Assembly (NCBI RefSeq): GCF_024346375.1
Contig: NZ_JAGQCV010000017.1
Span: forward strand, 1 to 43,918
DNA length: 43,918 nt
DNA from: Synechococcus sp. ATX 2A4
GTDB taxonomy: Bacteria > Cyanobacteriota > Cyanobacteriia > PCC-6307 > Cyanobiaceae
Reading direction: 5' to 3'
Made by a program: the position numbers and the translations under genes. The notes under the pieces are model-generated. The model did no database searches, was not told the origin of the DNA, and worked only from the letters and a program-made list of their open reading frames with translations. This document shows, one piece after another, positions 24,073 to 32,302 of the stretch (position 1 is the stretch's first letter; the number at the start of each line of letters is the position of its first letter).

Positions 24073-27000
24073 TCAGGCCGCCTGCGGCACCTCGGCACGC
24101 TGCCGGATCACGCTGAGAAGATCGCAGATGCGGATCACATCCGCTTCGCTGAAGAGGCCTTCCGGCCCCATCGGCGCCAGGTCGATGTAGGGCGGGGCGT
24201 AGAGGCGGGCCTGATCCATCACGCCCCGGCTGGTGAGTTCGTTGATGATCTCGTTGATGAACTGGATCTGCGCAGCGGTGTGCGTGCCTTCAATCAGAAA
24301 ATCGGCGAACAGTTCCTTGGCGGCATTGCGATCGAGCCCCACCAGCGAGCGAATGAAGAGGCCGAAGCCGTTCGATTCCTCACGGGCGCGCGCGATGACG
24401 CGCTCATTGCCGATGCCCTGGCTGACCAGAAACCGCTCCAGCTCCAGTAGATCCGTGGCGGTGAGGGGCTGGTTACGGCGCAGCCGTTGCATGGTGAGGT
24501 GATCCTCATGCACCCGCAGAAACTCGCGAGCGCGCAGGCGGAACTGGCGAAATTCATCCTGGCTGATCAGGCATGCGGTATCAAATTCCTCAAGCTCACC
24601 CAGGTCATCCGTGAACGTGGTGTACACGGGGCCGCGTGCTTGACGCTCGATCAAGCCGATCAGGCTGCGCAAGCGGCGGCGCACGTTTTCGAGCATGGGC
24701 AGGGTCACGTCCTGCCACCAGTCGGCCTGAAGCAGATCCTGAATCAGCTCCATTTCCGCGGCCACCATCGGGATGGTGTGGCGCTCCTCCAGCAGGCCTG
24801 CGATCTCCTGGAGTTGGGCTTGCAGGCGGGGAAAATCAGCTGCGTTGCGCAGCTTTGACAACTGCAGTTTGTAGAGCAGCAGATCGAACCGGCGGGCATC
24901 GGGATCGATGTCACCGTCGAGCGCTGCCTGAGCAGATGGCAGAGGGGCCAGGGTGGTCGCCAGTGCCGCGTGTGCATCGGCATCGAGATCCGCCCAGGCC
25001 GCTGGCTGGCGAAACCGTTCCACCAGCTCCAGGTGAGGCCGCACCAGGAAGTTATCGCTGGGGCAGGCGGCCACATGGCAGCGCAGGCTTTCCGCCAGGT
25101 CCTTGCGGTGCTGGTGCAGAGCCTGATCGGCGGGGAGCGGAACTGCGGTGCCGTTGCTGGTGGGCAGGGCGCAGGCATCAAGGCCTGCCACTAACGCGAG
25201 CCGAGCTCGAAACAGGCGGGCGCTGAGCGAAGCGGGTGGGGTGGCACGGTCGCGGCCGCTACGGCCGAGGAAGAATTCAAGGTTCTGGCAGCAATCGAAG
25301 ATCCAGAAGCACTCCTTGTGCTGCCCTGGCCCGAACAGATCCGGGCAGAGGCGTGTGCCTCGTCCCACCATCTGCCAGAACTTGGTGCGCGAACGCACCG
25401 GCTTGAAGAACACCAGGTTGACGATCTCGGGGATGTCAATGCCGGTGTCCAGCATGTCCACCGAGATGGCAATGGCCAGATCGCTGGCGGGATTGGCGAA
25501 TTCGTCGATCAGGCTCTGGGCGTAGGGGGCGCGGTTGTCGATCACCCGCGCGGCCTTGCCGGCGAGGTGGGGGTAGTGGTGATCGAAGCGGTCCTGAATG
25601 AACACGGCGTGGTCGTGATTACGGGCAAAGATGATCGTCTTACCGATGGAATCACCGCTGGATCCACCCATGCCCTGGGTCATCAGCACCTGCAGGCCCT
25701 TGTCCACCGCGTCGGCATTGAACAGCCAGCTGTTCACCGCACCGGAATCCACACGCCCGTTACCGAGCACCCCTTCCTCCCATTCGAGCAGATCCCATTG
25801 GGCTTGCTCTGCGGCACTGAGCTCGGTGTAGGTGATGCCATCGCGCGGGAACTTGAGCGGCACCGAGATGGGCCGAAAGGGAACGAGATAGCCGTCGTCG
25901 ACGGCCTGATCGAGGCCGTATTCATCGGTGGGCAGGCCCACTTCAAGATCGAAGAGGTCGTAGGTGTTGCGATCGATCTCATCGCGTGGTGTGGCGGTGA
26001 GCCCGCAGAGCAGGGAATCGAAGTAGGCAAAGATGGCACCGTATTTCTGGTACACGCTGCGGTGGGCTTCGTCCACCACCACCAGATCGAAGTACCCCAC
26101 CCCGAAACGCTTTTCGCCCTGGCTGTTTTCCTCATCGATGAGGTTCATCATCGTGGGGTAAGTGGAGAGGAACACACGCCCTTCGCCGCCACGGTTGGAG
26201 ACCAGATTCACCGGTGCACAATCCGGCTGAAAACGACGGAAGGCGCGTTCGGCCTGCAGCACCAGGGCATTGCGATCGGCCAGAAACAGCACCCGTTTCA
26301 CCCAGTTGCAGCGGATCAGCAGATCGGCCAGGGCGATCACGGTGCGGGTTTTGCCGGTGCCGGTGGCCATCACCAGCAGCACCTTGCGCCGCCCGCGTTC
26401 CAGCGATTCGTTGATCGCGCGAATGGCCCGTTGCTGGTAGTAGCGCTCCACCACCTGGGGATTCACCGCCGCCGCTGCCAGGCTCTGACGCTGACTGCGG
26501 CGACGGATCAGGGTTTCGAGTTCGCTTTTGCGGTAGAAGCCCTGCACCTCTCGGGGTGGGTAGCGGCTGTCGTCCCAGAGGCGATGGCGAAAGCCATTGG
26601 AGAGAAAGATCAGCGGCCGCTGGCCGTATTGACGTTCCAGGCAGTCGGCATAGAGCCTCGCTTGCTGTTGGCCCAGCATCGGATCCTTGCTGCTGCGTTT
26701 GGCTTCCACCAGGGCCAGGGGTTTGCCGTCATCGCCCCAGAGCACAACATCCACGAAGCCGTCGCCGGTTGCGTTCGGCATGCCGGTGACAGGCACCTCA
26801 TCGGAGCGGCCTTCACCAAGCCGCCAGCCCACTTCTTCGAGGTAGTGGTCGATGTAGAGGCGGCGCGTGGCGAACTCGGTGAGATCCGCTTCGGGTTGAG
26901 CAGCGGCCTGGTTCGCCTTGCGCAGGGCCGTGATCTCCAGCCGCAGCAGTTCCACGGCTTCCTGCGACGCGGCGCTTTCCTCGCGGGCGGCCCGCAACTG

Positions 27001-27513
27001 CTGGTCGCGTTCGGCCAGCTGATGGGCGAGACGTTCCAGCTGTTCGCGGCTCTGGCGCTGCTGCTGTGCTGCCGGCTCGGCGGCGGGCAGCAGGGCCTTG
27101 TCGAAACGGTGGCCGCGCGCATCAGCGGGGTTGCGGCCATAGGTGAGGGCCAGCCAGCGCAGCACCTTAAACAGCTCGGTGGCAGCCAGCACCGCACTGC
27201 CGCTGCGGATGGCCTCGCTGCGGTGCACGGCATCGTTGCCCAGGTTCTTGAGCAACTTGAAGCGGCTCAGCAGCTGGGGGCCCACAAGTTCGCCGAAGTC
27301 GACGGTGTGGATCAGCTGGGAGAGGGACGGCTCCCCCCAAGGCCGCTGCAGCTGGCTGTCATTGGCGTACACCCACTCCACCAGCAGCTCCACGGTGCGG
27401 CGGGCGTAAAAGCAGGCGGTGCGGGGATCCGCGAGGGCATAGCGCTCCACCCGGGCCGCTTCTTCATGCAGCTCCGGCCATTGCTCGGCGATCAGGGCGT
27501 ACTGGGAACGCAT
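24073..27513 (-). CDS. hsdR: Type I restriction enzyme, R subunit
   Basis: A 1146-residue HsdR, the translocase and nuclease of a type I restriction system. An N-terminal DUF4145-like helical domain covers about residues 1-130, with a coiled coil at 150-205. The nuclease domain has D255 and E270-A-K272 in VDVVLWGDDGKPLALVEAK. The SF2 helicase motor has Walker A ATGTGKT (383-389) and DEAH (481-484), then motif III GLTATP and motif VI-like QMVGRGTRLCPD. The C-terminal third matches the EcoEI-type R C-terminal region. Only 3 bases separate it from the yoeB stop, so it is probably the last gene of the island transcript. Confidence 0.96.
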   Translation of the reverse strand: MRSQYALIAEQWPELHEEAARVERYALADPRTACFYARRTVELLVEWVYANDSQLQRPWGEPSLSQLIHTVDFGELVGPQLLSRFKLLKNLGNDAVHRSEAIRSGSAVLAATELFKVLRWLALTYGRNPADARGHRFDKALLPAAEPAAQQQRQSREQLERLAHQLAERDQQLRAAREESAASQEAVELLRLEITALRKANQAAAQPEADLTEFATRRLYIDHYLEEVGWRLGEGRSDEVPVTGMPNATGDGFVDVVLWGDDGKPLALVEAKRSSKDPMLGQQQARLYADCLERQYGQRPLIFLSNGFRHRLWDDSRYPPREVQGFYRKSELETLIRRRSQRQSLAAAAVNPQVVERYYQQRAIRAINESLERGRRKVLLVMATGTGKTRTVIALADLLIRCNWVKRVLFLADRNALVLQAERAFRRFQPDCAPVNLVSNRGGEGRVFLSTYPTMMNLIDEENSQGEKRFGVGYFDLVVVDEAHRSVYQKYGAIFAYFDSLLCGLTATPRDEIDRNTYDLFDLEVGLPTDEYGLDQAVDDGYLVPFRPISVPLKFPRDGITYTELSAAEQAQWDLLEWEEGVLGNGRVDSGAVNSWLFNADAVDKGLQVLMTQGMGGSSGDSIGKTIIFARNHDHAVFIQDRFDHHYPHLAGKAARVIDNRAPYAQSLIDEFANPASDLAIAISVDMLDTGIDIPEIVNLVFFKPVRSRTKFWQMVGRGTRLCPDLFGPGQHKECFWIFDCCQNLEFFLGRSGRDRATPPASLSARLFRARLALVAGLDACALPTSNGTAVPLPADQALHQHRKDLAESLRCHVAACPSDNFLVRPHLELVERFRQPAAWADLDADAHAALATTLAPLPSAQAALDGDIDPDARRFDLLLYKLQLSKLRNAADFPRLQAQLQEIAGLLEERHTIPMVAAEMELIQDLLQADWWQDVTLPMLENVRRRLRSLIGLIERQARGPVYTTFTDDLGELEEFDTACLISQDEFRQFRLRAREFLRVHEDHLTMQRLRRNQPLTATDLLELERFLVSQGIGNERVIARAREESNGFGLFIRSLVGLDRNAAKELFADFLIEGTHTAAQIQFINEIINELTSRGVMDQARLYAPPYIDLAPMGPEGLFSEADVIRICDLLSVIRQRAEVPQAA

Positions 27514-27516
27514 GGG

Positions 27517-27783
27517 CTAATAGTGATACCGACCCTGGAGGAATTCCACCCGGTCAGCTTTGACGAGATAGACACAGCGGTGCTCCTGGGTGATCCGACG
27601 CGACCAGATGCCCGCGCCCAGGTATTTGAGGGGTTCCGGCTTGCCGATGCCGCTGAAGGGATCGCGCAGCACAGCTTTCATCAACTCCAGCAGGCGGCGG
27701 GCCGTGCGGCGGTCGGTTTCGATCCAATGCTGCAGGTCCTCCAGAAACTCCGGATGGCACACCGCCTCCCGCTGGGGGCTCAT
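27517..27783 (-). CDS. yoeB: YoeB-type mRNA interferase toxin
   Basis: An 88-residue Txe/YoeB toxin of the RelE superfamily, which cleaves mRNA on the ribosome. Key features are FLEDLQHWIETDRRTARRLLEL, DPFSGIGKPEPLKY with the conserved Glu, WSRRITQEHRCVYLV with the catalytic Arg, and the terminal RYHY with His-Tyr. Length is normal for the family. It overlaps its antitoxin by ATGA (27780-27783). It sits directly upstream of hsdR on the same strand, so the module is embedded in the restriction island. Confidence 0.94.
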   Translation of the reverse strand: MSPQREAVCHPEFLEDLQHWIETDRRTARRLLELMKAVLRDPFSGIGKPEPLKYLGAGIWSRRITQEHRCVYLVKADRVEFLQGRYHY

Positions 27784-28055
27784 GCCTCCAGCTGTGCCTC
27801 GAGATCCGCGAGGCGCAGCGGCGGAAGGTTGTCGCTGTTGGCGCGCTCCAGGGCCTTGAGCAGGCGGGCGGCATTGCGGGGGGAGCGCAGCAGATGGGCG
27901 GTTTCGAGAAGCCCCTCAAGCTCCTCGGCCGCCACCATGGCCACATCACCGCCCTGACGGCGCCGGACCAGCACCACCTCGCGATCGTCTACCACCTTGT
28001 CCATCAGGGCCTTGAGCTGGTCGCGGGCAGCGGTGTAGGTGGTCTCGATGGCCAC
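27780..28055 (-). CDS. Phd/YefM-type antitoxin
   Basis: A 91-residue Phd/YefM antitoxin: MAIETTYTAARDQLKALMDKV, then REVVLVRRRQGGDVAMVAAEELEGLLETAHLL, with a variable C-terminal tail that would bind YoeB. The start is GTG 28055. Like other members it should bind its own promoter; an inverted repeat lies 7 bases upstream. The stop overlaps the yoeB ATG. Confidence 0.93.
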   Translation of the reverse strand: MAIETTYTAARDQLKALMDKVVDDREVVLVRRRQGGDVAMVAAEELEGLLETAHLLRSPRNAARLLKALERANSDNLPPLRLADLEAQLEA

Positions 28056-28062
28056 AGAAGTC

Positions 28063-28079
28063 GTACAGGTTATCTGTGC
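28063..28079. promoter_or_regulatory. Candidate operator of the Phd-YoeB module
   Basis: GTACAG (28063-28068) and CTGTGC (28074-28079) form an inverted repeat with one mismatch around a 5-base spacer, just upstream of the antitoxin start. It resembles the TGTACA-cored sites used by YefM-YoeB complexes. This is a resemblance, not a proven site. Confidence 0.35.
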
Positions 28080-28115
28080 ATGTTAGTGGCGATGGCCTCC
28101 ACGGCAGCCTTTCGG

Positions 28116-30254
28116 TCATGGCGATCCGGTGGCGTCATCCAGCTGCCGCTCCAGCGACTGGCGAATCAGGCCGATGGCATAGGGCACCTCGGCATGGCTG
28201 GCCACGATGATCTGCACGTCGCCGTTGCCCCAGGTGCCGATGTTGGCCACATCCAGGGCCACGTTCATCGGATCATCGAGCTCTGCGAAGGGCATGTTCA
28301 AGACAAGCTTGAGCTGTTTGGCCTGGGGAATGATGTCCACCACGTTGGTCTCGCACTTGTAGGCGATGTAGTACTTGAGTACCTCCTGGTAGATGTTTGG
28401 ATCCAGAGCCCGGATCCCCAGATCAAGGGCATTGAACAGGGCGCGGACCTGGGGATTGGCCAGGTGGGGGTAGTCGGCCAGCGAGTAAGACACAGGAGAT
28501 GCGGTCCGTGCGGTCTGGTACTCGGCCAGCTGCGCCTCCGAGAGCTCCGGCGCCGCCCACACGGCCAGCGCCCGCTCGGCCAGATGTGCCCCCCGCGCCT
28601 GAATCTCTTCCACACCCCAGGACTCAAGTTGGCCCAGTCCCTGGTTCAGCTTCAAGGGGCTGCCAGCAAAACCGCCTTCGTGGTTCCGCTTCTCAAGAAA
28701 GGGGCGATCGCTCAGCTCAGCGTTGTAGCCGGTGAGGGTGAGGTTGCCGAGGCGATGCAGCCATTCCTCCTGGAGGGCCTTCCAGTTCTCGCCCAGGGCC
28801 TGGCGCCAGGGAACGGACAGTTCAGGGTTCTGGGGAAGGATGTGCTCGATCGTGTAGTTGGCCACCGCGATCGGCTCCTTGCGCTGGTGGTTCTCCAGCC
28901 GCCTGAGCCAGTAGCTGCAGCTCTTGTTGAACTTATAGAGGTTGCGCTCCTGGATCTCGCGGCGGAATTCCGCGTCGCTGGGAAACCGGCGGTAGGAGGG
29001 AAGACTGAGCAGGTGGGCCTTGAAGCTGGGCAGGTAGTGGCCGTTCTCCTTGCGCAGGGAACGGCTGAAGGTGGCGAAGGTCTTCTGCTGGGAGTTGGAG
29101 GGAATCGCGCAGACGGCCCGCCGGAACACATACGACTCCAAGAGCTGCAGGGCTTCAAGGAACTCGCCATGGCTGAGCAAGCTGGCTTCATGGTCGGCGT
29201 AGAGCTCCAGCAGGAGGGGGTTCACCACGCTGACCTTGAGCTCCCGCAGGTTGAAAAACGCCTGGTGACGGTCGGGGTCAGGCTCCTTGCCGAGCACGAC
29301 GCGGCAGTACCGCTTCGCTACGGCGTGCACGTCCTTCAGCAGCGATTCGGTGCCGGCCTGCTCGATCTCCGGCCGGCGGGCGTAGGCCTTGAAGGTGTCG
29401 TACACCTGATTGAGCAGGGGCACTTCCCCGGTTTGCAGGGTGAGGAAATCGCGCATGAAGGCGCTGAATTCGTTGCCGCTGTAGGCCTCCTGGCCAAAGA
29501 GCAGCTCCATCGGCCGCCAGTGCAGGGTGTAAAGCTGCTCCTGCAGATCGGGAGGCTGGCCCATCAGCACGAAGTTGCGGATCAGATCGGCCTGGGAGAG
29601 CTCCCGGCCGGTGGAGTTCATGCTCTCGAAGATCAGCTGGGGATTGTCCTGATCGCGGGCGAGGGCCACATCCACAACCAGCAACTTGCTGATGCCACGG
29701 CACAGCATGGCTAGATCGGTGCTGGGCAGGCGCAGCTGCTCCAGGAAGAATTGGTGATTGGCCTGGATGCGGATCGAGGGTTCGGGCGGCGGCGCAGCGG
29801 CAGTGGGATCCACCAACGCCATCAGGGTGACGCGGTCGGCATCGGAGAGAAGCAGCTTGAAGCGCTTGTCGCCTTTCTGCAGCCGATTGATCAGGTAGTA
29901 CTCGCGGATCATCGCCGGCGCGAAGCCTTCGATCGGCTCCTGCTGGTCTTCCGGCAGAGCTTCCAGCACCTCGGCCAGGGCGGTGAGCAGCAAGGTGATG
30001 GTGGTGAGCCGCTGCTGGCCATCGATCACCAGCTTGGGGGCCTGCACGGCCAGGTTGCCGAGGCCCTCATCGATGTGCACCACCGAGCCGATGAAGTGCA
30101 CGCCAATGGCGTCCGTGGAACCCGTGCGGAGGAGATCAGCCCAGAGCTGCTGGCATTCCTTCTCCGTCCAGGAATAGGTGCGCTGGTAGATCGGGATGAT
30201 GAACTGGGAGACATTCCGCAGAATCTCGAGAAGCTTAGCCTCTGTTGCCTTCAT
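28116..30254 (-). CDS. GmrSD-like DUF262-DUF1524-DUF5655 protein
   Basis: A 712-residue protein with the two catalytic parts of GmrSD-type (type IV-like) nucleases in one chain. The DUF262 domain carries IPIYQRTYSW (residues 20-29) and DGQQRLTT (78-85), a ParB/Srx-like nucleotide-using motif. The DUF1524 region has a His-Me-type HNH core TIEHILPQN (H471) with GNLTLTGYN (503-511) and RPFLEKR. The last 120 residues (YHLANPQVRALFNALD region to LIRQSLERQ) resemble DUF5655, which is common in restriction-linked proteins. It could restrict modified DNA or regulate the type I system; the sequence does not decide. Its ATG overlaps the hsdS stop (ATGA), so it is translated with hsdS. Confidence 0.88.
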   Translation of the reverse strand: MKATEAKLLEILRNVSQFIIPIYQRTYSWTEKECQQLWADLLRTGSTDAIGVHFIGSVVHIDEGLGNLAVQAPKLVIDGQQRLTTITLLLTALAEVLEALPEDQQEPIEGFAPAMIREYYLINRLQKGDKRFKLLLSDADRVTLMALVDPTAAAPPPEPSIRIQANHQFFLEQLRLPSTDLAMLCRGISKLLVVDVALARDQDNPQLIFESMNSTGRELSQADLIRNFVLMGQPPDLQEQLYTLHWRPMELLFGQEAYSGNEFSAFMRDFLTLQTGEVPLLNQVYDTFKAYARRPEIEQAGTESLLKDVHAVAKRYCRVVLGKEPDPDRHQAFFNLRELKVSVVNPLLLELYADHEASLLSHGEFLEALQLLESYVFRRAVCAIPSNSQQKTFATFSRSLRKENGHYLPSFKAHLLSLPSYRRFPSDAEFRREIQERNLYKFNKSCSYWLRRLENHQRKEPIAVANYTIEHILPQNPELSVPWRQALGENWKALQEEWLHRLGNLTLTGYNAELSDRPFLEKRNHEGGFAGSPLKLNQGLGQLESWGVEEIQARGAHLAERALAVWAAPELSEAQLAEYQTARTASPVSYSLADYPHLANPQVRALFNALDLGIRALDPNIYQEVLKYYIAYKCETNVVDIIPQAKQLKLVLNMPFAELDDPMNVALDVANIGTWGNGDVQIIVASHAEVPYAIGLIRQSLERQLDDATGSP

Positions 30255-30787
30255 GCTGCGGCACCACTGTTGAAAGCGAGATTTCCAAGCGAGGACATAA
30301 GATCCACAAAGTTGCTTTCTGAGGGATTTAAAGAGTGTCGAAGCTTTCGGATCCTCATTAGCCTCTTTTCGAAATCGCCTTGGAGGTCAGGATGCGGAAG
30401 TGTGATGGATAGTTGCTTCAAATGAGAAGGGCCAAAGTTCTTCTGGGCTGAGCCAGTTACAAGCTTTGTGATCTGGACGCGAAATTCACGACTTTGCAGC
30501 CATCCTTGAAGGAACAGCAGGCTCGCTTCTTCCATCTTTGACTTAAACCTTATGGTGCTGGTGTTCATGCAAAGAGGCAAATCCGAGCTTGTTGCAAATG
30601 CTGAGCGCGTCCGAAGCAGGCCATCGCCTTCAATGGGTATGCCCGAGGATGGCATCAAGAGATCTCCCTCCTCTACCAAGAAATGGCTATATCTCCCAAA
30701 AGCTTCATCCTCAGAAACATGGCGTTCGGATCTACGGAGATCAATCCTGCCATCAATCGTGATGTTTCCCACATTTAGAAGCTTCAC
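30251..30787 (-). CDS. hsdS: HsdS, C-terminal part (frameshifted)
   Basis: This 178-codon frame encodes most of the second target-recognition domain (KLLNVGNITIDG, FLVEEGDLLMPSSGIPIEGDG, TRSAFATSSDLPLCMNTSTIRF) and the closing conserved helix (QGDFEKRLMRIRKLRHSLN). It is in a different frame from the N-terminal part. Reading upstream of its first usable codon (GTG 30787) gives NWQFTSSGVKLLNVGNI, the normal continuation of an HsdS second domain, so the start of this domain lies in the other frame's territory. GTG 30787 overlaps the TGA of the N-terminal part (GTGA), so re-initiation is possible, but the piece would lack the beginning of the domain. Confidence 0.8.
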   Translation of the reverse strand: MKLLNVGNITIDGRIDLRRSERHVSEDEAFGRYSHFLVEEGDLLMPSSGIPIEGDGLLRTRSAFATSSDLPLCMNTSTIRFKSKMEEASLLFLQGWLQSREFRVQITKLVTGSAQKNFGPSHLKQLSITLPHPDLQGDFEKRLMRIRKLRHSLNPSESNFVDLMSSLGNLAFNSGAAA

Positions 30788-31425
30788 GCCTGAGCTTGTG
30801 AATTGCCAGTTGCGACTCCAGGCCCTTCCTGAAACCAGAAGACATCGTTCAATGAGTATGCCCGTCCGACTAAATCCCCGTTGCCCCCTTGGTGAAGATC
30901 GGAAAAAAGCGACGCCTCGACGGCAAGCAAAGATCTTTCACGCTTGGAAAGCAAGACTTTGATTGCTTCCCCTTTATCCAGAATCGCCGCGATGCGCCGC
31001 TGCTCCTCCAGTGAAGGGAGGGGGATATCAAGGCCTAACAGCATCTCGCGAGTGATTACTCCTTGAGCGAGCCCCTGAGATCCATGACGGAGGAGGAGTG
31101 TCTTTGTGCATAAGAAGTGATAAAGGTAGTTAGTGTCTAGTCTTTGTAGTAAAGGCCTAACGGCTGCAACAGACCGACCAATGGCGCAATCAATCCCCAG
31201 ATTTACTTTGCCAGCGGTGGCTCCAACGACGCAGACCAGCACATCGCCATCTTGGGCTTTCTTGAGTGGGTTTGTTGTCCACTCTCGAATCACAGGACGA
31301 GCCATTGAGAACTCTCCGGCCTTGACGAAGGGTTCCCCCCTGCCTTCTTTATTGCAATCTTTCCCTGGAGGGGCTTGTCCCATTACGACGCTTGCTATCT
31401 CGCCCAGTTGAAGTACTGGATTCAT
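30784..31425 (-). CDS. hsdS: HsdS, N-terminal part (frameshifted)
   Basis: The specificity subunit of the type I system, which chooses the DNA target through two recognition domains joined by conserved helices. This 213-codon frame holds domain 1 (residues 1-130: LGEIASVVMGQAPPGKDCN, GDVLVCVVGATAGKVNLG, GLAQGVITREMLLGLDIPLP), the central helix (LEEQRRIAAILDKGEAIKVLLSKRERSLL) and the start of domain 2 (NDVFWFQEGPGV), then runs out of frame. One missing base near 30813/30814 would restore GPGV-R-NWQF and give a protein of about 390 residues, the normal HsdS size. The region is poorer in G and C than its neighbours, as expected for exchanged recognition domains. The start ATG 31425 overlaps the end of an hsdM remnant. 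Confidence 0.85.
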   Translation of the reverse strand: MNPVLQLGEIASVVMGQAPPGKDCNKEGRGEPFVKAGEFSMARPVIREWTTNPLKKAQDGDVLVCVVGATAGKVNLGIDCAIGRSVAAVRPLLQRLDTNYLYHFLCTKTLLLRHGSQGLAQGVITREMLLGLDIPLPSLEEQRRIAAILDKGEAIKVLLSKRERSLLAVEASLFSDLHQGGNGDLVGRAYSLNDVFWFQEGPGVATGNSQAQA

Positions 31426-31576
31426 CGCAGCATCCCCTCCAGCACCTCGATCCCCTGCAGGATTGCCCGCTCGATGGCTCGTAGTTCCGCCGGGATCTCC
31501 AGCGGCGGATGGTGCTCTACCTCTTCGTGCACCAGCTCCTTGGTGCGGTTGAGGCTGAGTTCGTAGCCCTGGGCGG
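31422..31576 (-). pseudogene. Duplicate of the hsdM 3' end (copy A)
   Basis: Read on the minus strand this encodes AQGYELSLNRTKELVHEEVE and continues to LEGMLR-stop. It matches the last 50 residues or so of the intact HsdM (AQGYDLSINRYKELVHEEVE to LEGMLR-stop). By eye the two DNA copies differ at about 16 of 155 positions (about 90% identity). The stop overlaps the hsdS ATG as ATGA, the normal hsdM-hsdS junction. There is no upstream hsdM coding sequence, so this is a remnant of an earlier or different hsdM allele. Confidence 0.9.
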
Positions 31577-31586
31577 GGCCTGAGCG

Positions 31587-31618
31587 GCCCTGACAGGGCG
31601 AGTTACCATTACATGTAA
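31587..31618. promoter_or_regulatory. Palindromes upstream of the MazEF-like module
   Basis: Two inverted repeats precede mazE. GCCCTGACAGGGC at 31587-31599 has 6-base arms, and TTACATGTAA at 31609-31618 is an exact 10-base palindrome, flanked by GTTAC/GTAAC. The second ends 17 bases before the mazE start and is the better operator candidate for autoregulation by the antitoxin-toxin complex. Confidence 0.45.
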
Positions 31619-31635
31619 CCACAGCCGAAGCCGCC

Positions 31636-31899
31636 ATGGAAGCGGAAGTCACCCCGGGTGCCGATCCCCAGGCCGCCCGCCGCGCCGCCAACCGCCGCAA
31701 GGTGCGGGAGCACCGCGAGCGTCTGCGGGCCCAGGGGATGCGGCCGATCCAGATCTGGGTGCCGGATGTGCATTCACCGGAGTTCGCCGCCGAGGCGCGG
31801 CGGCAGAGTCTGTTGGCCAATGCCAGCCCTGAGGAGGCCGAAATCCAGGCCTTCATTGATTCGGTGTACGAATGGCCTGATGACGAATACACCCAATGA
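31636..31899 (+). CDS. MazE-family antitoxin (DUF3018 type)
   Basis: An 87-residue antitoxin. The basic N-terminal region RRAANRRKVREHRERLRAQG is probably the DNA-binding part. RPIQIWVPDVHSPEFAAEA and RRQSLLANASPEEAEIQAFI are family hallmarks of MazE-type proteins that pair with PemK/MazF toxins. The stop overlaps the toxin ATG (31896-31899). The module is on the plus strand, opposite to all restriction genes, and is bracketed by copies A and B of the hsdM 3' end. Confidence 0.92.
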   Translation: MEAEVTPGADPQAARRAANRRKVREHRERLRAQGMRPIQIWVPDVHSPEFAAEARRQSLLANASPEEAEIQAFIDSVYEWPDDEYTQ

Positions 31900-32225
31900 A
31901 GCGGGGTGAGATCTGGACCATGGCCGGGGGATCCGGCTACGCCGGCAAGCCCCGCCCTGTGCTGATCGTTCAGGACGACGCCTTCGCTGAACGCGAGTCG
32001 GTGACGGTGTGTCTCATCACGACCGACCCCGCTGATCTGCCCGTGTTTCGCATCCCAGTGGAGCCCACAGAGGAGAACGCCCTCCGAGCCGCCAGCCACT
32101 TGATGGTGGACAAGGTCACGACCGTGCAGCGCAGCCGCCTCGGTCACCGCATCGGACAGCTGGCCGATGACGACCTGCTGCGCCTCAACCGTTCGTTGCT
32201 GGTGTTTCTGGGCCTGGCCCGCTGA
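31896..32225 (+). CDS. mazF: MazF/PemK-type endoribonuclease toxin
   Basis: A 109-residue MazF/PemK toxin, a sequence-specific mRNA interferase. The signature MKRGEIWTMAGGSGYAGKPRPVLIVQDD is followed by VTVCLITTDP, LMVDKVTTVQRSRLGHRIGQL and a C-terminal helix RLNRSLLVFLGLA. Conserved Arg and Thr/Ser residues of the active site (KPRPVL, DKVTTV) are present. It is coupled to the antitoxin by ATGA. Its stop lies 17 bases before copy B of the hsdM end. Confidence 0.93.
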   Translation: MKRGEIWTMAGGSGYAGKPRPVLIVQDDAFAERESVTVCLITTDPADLPVFRIPVEPTEENALRAASHLMVDKVTTVQRSRLGHRIGQLADDDLLRLNRSLLVFLGLAR

Positions 32226-32242
32226 GCCGTGGTGGCAACACC

Positions 32243-32267
32243 TCATCGCAGCATCCTCTCCAGCTCC
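32243..32267 (-). repeat. Short duplicate of the hsdM 3' terminus (copy B)
   Basis: Twenty-five bases that match the very end of hsdM (33745-33769) with one mismatch. On the minus strand they read ELERMLR-stop against ELEGMLR-stop in HsdM, including the stop and the overlapping ATG. Similarity ends abruptly after 25 bases. The copy lies in the same orientation as copies A (31422) and C (33745). Confidence 0.8.
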
Positions 32268-32302
32268 GCGGGAGCCCCAAGGCACTGGGTTGTTGGTCTC
32301 TC

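Noticed and set aside
25318-27957. Long plus-strand frame (879 codons) opposite hsdR
   Set aside because: It is antisense to hsdR, yoeB and part of phd, all of which have clear family motifs. Its translation is His/Gly/Val-rich with no domain, a typical GC-rich shadow.
27894-29714. Plus-strand frame of 606 codons opposite the DUF262 gene
   Set aside because: It is antisense to a gene with well-conserved DUF262 and HNH motifs and has no recognisable domain.
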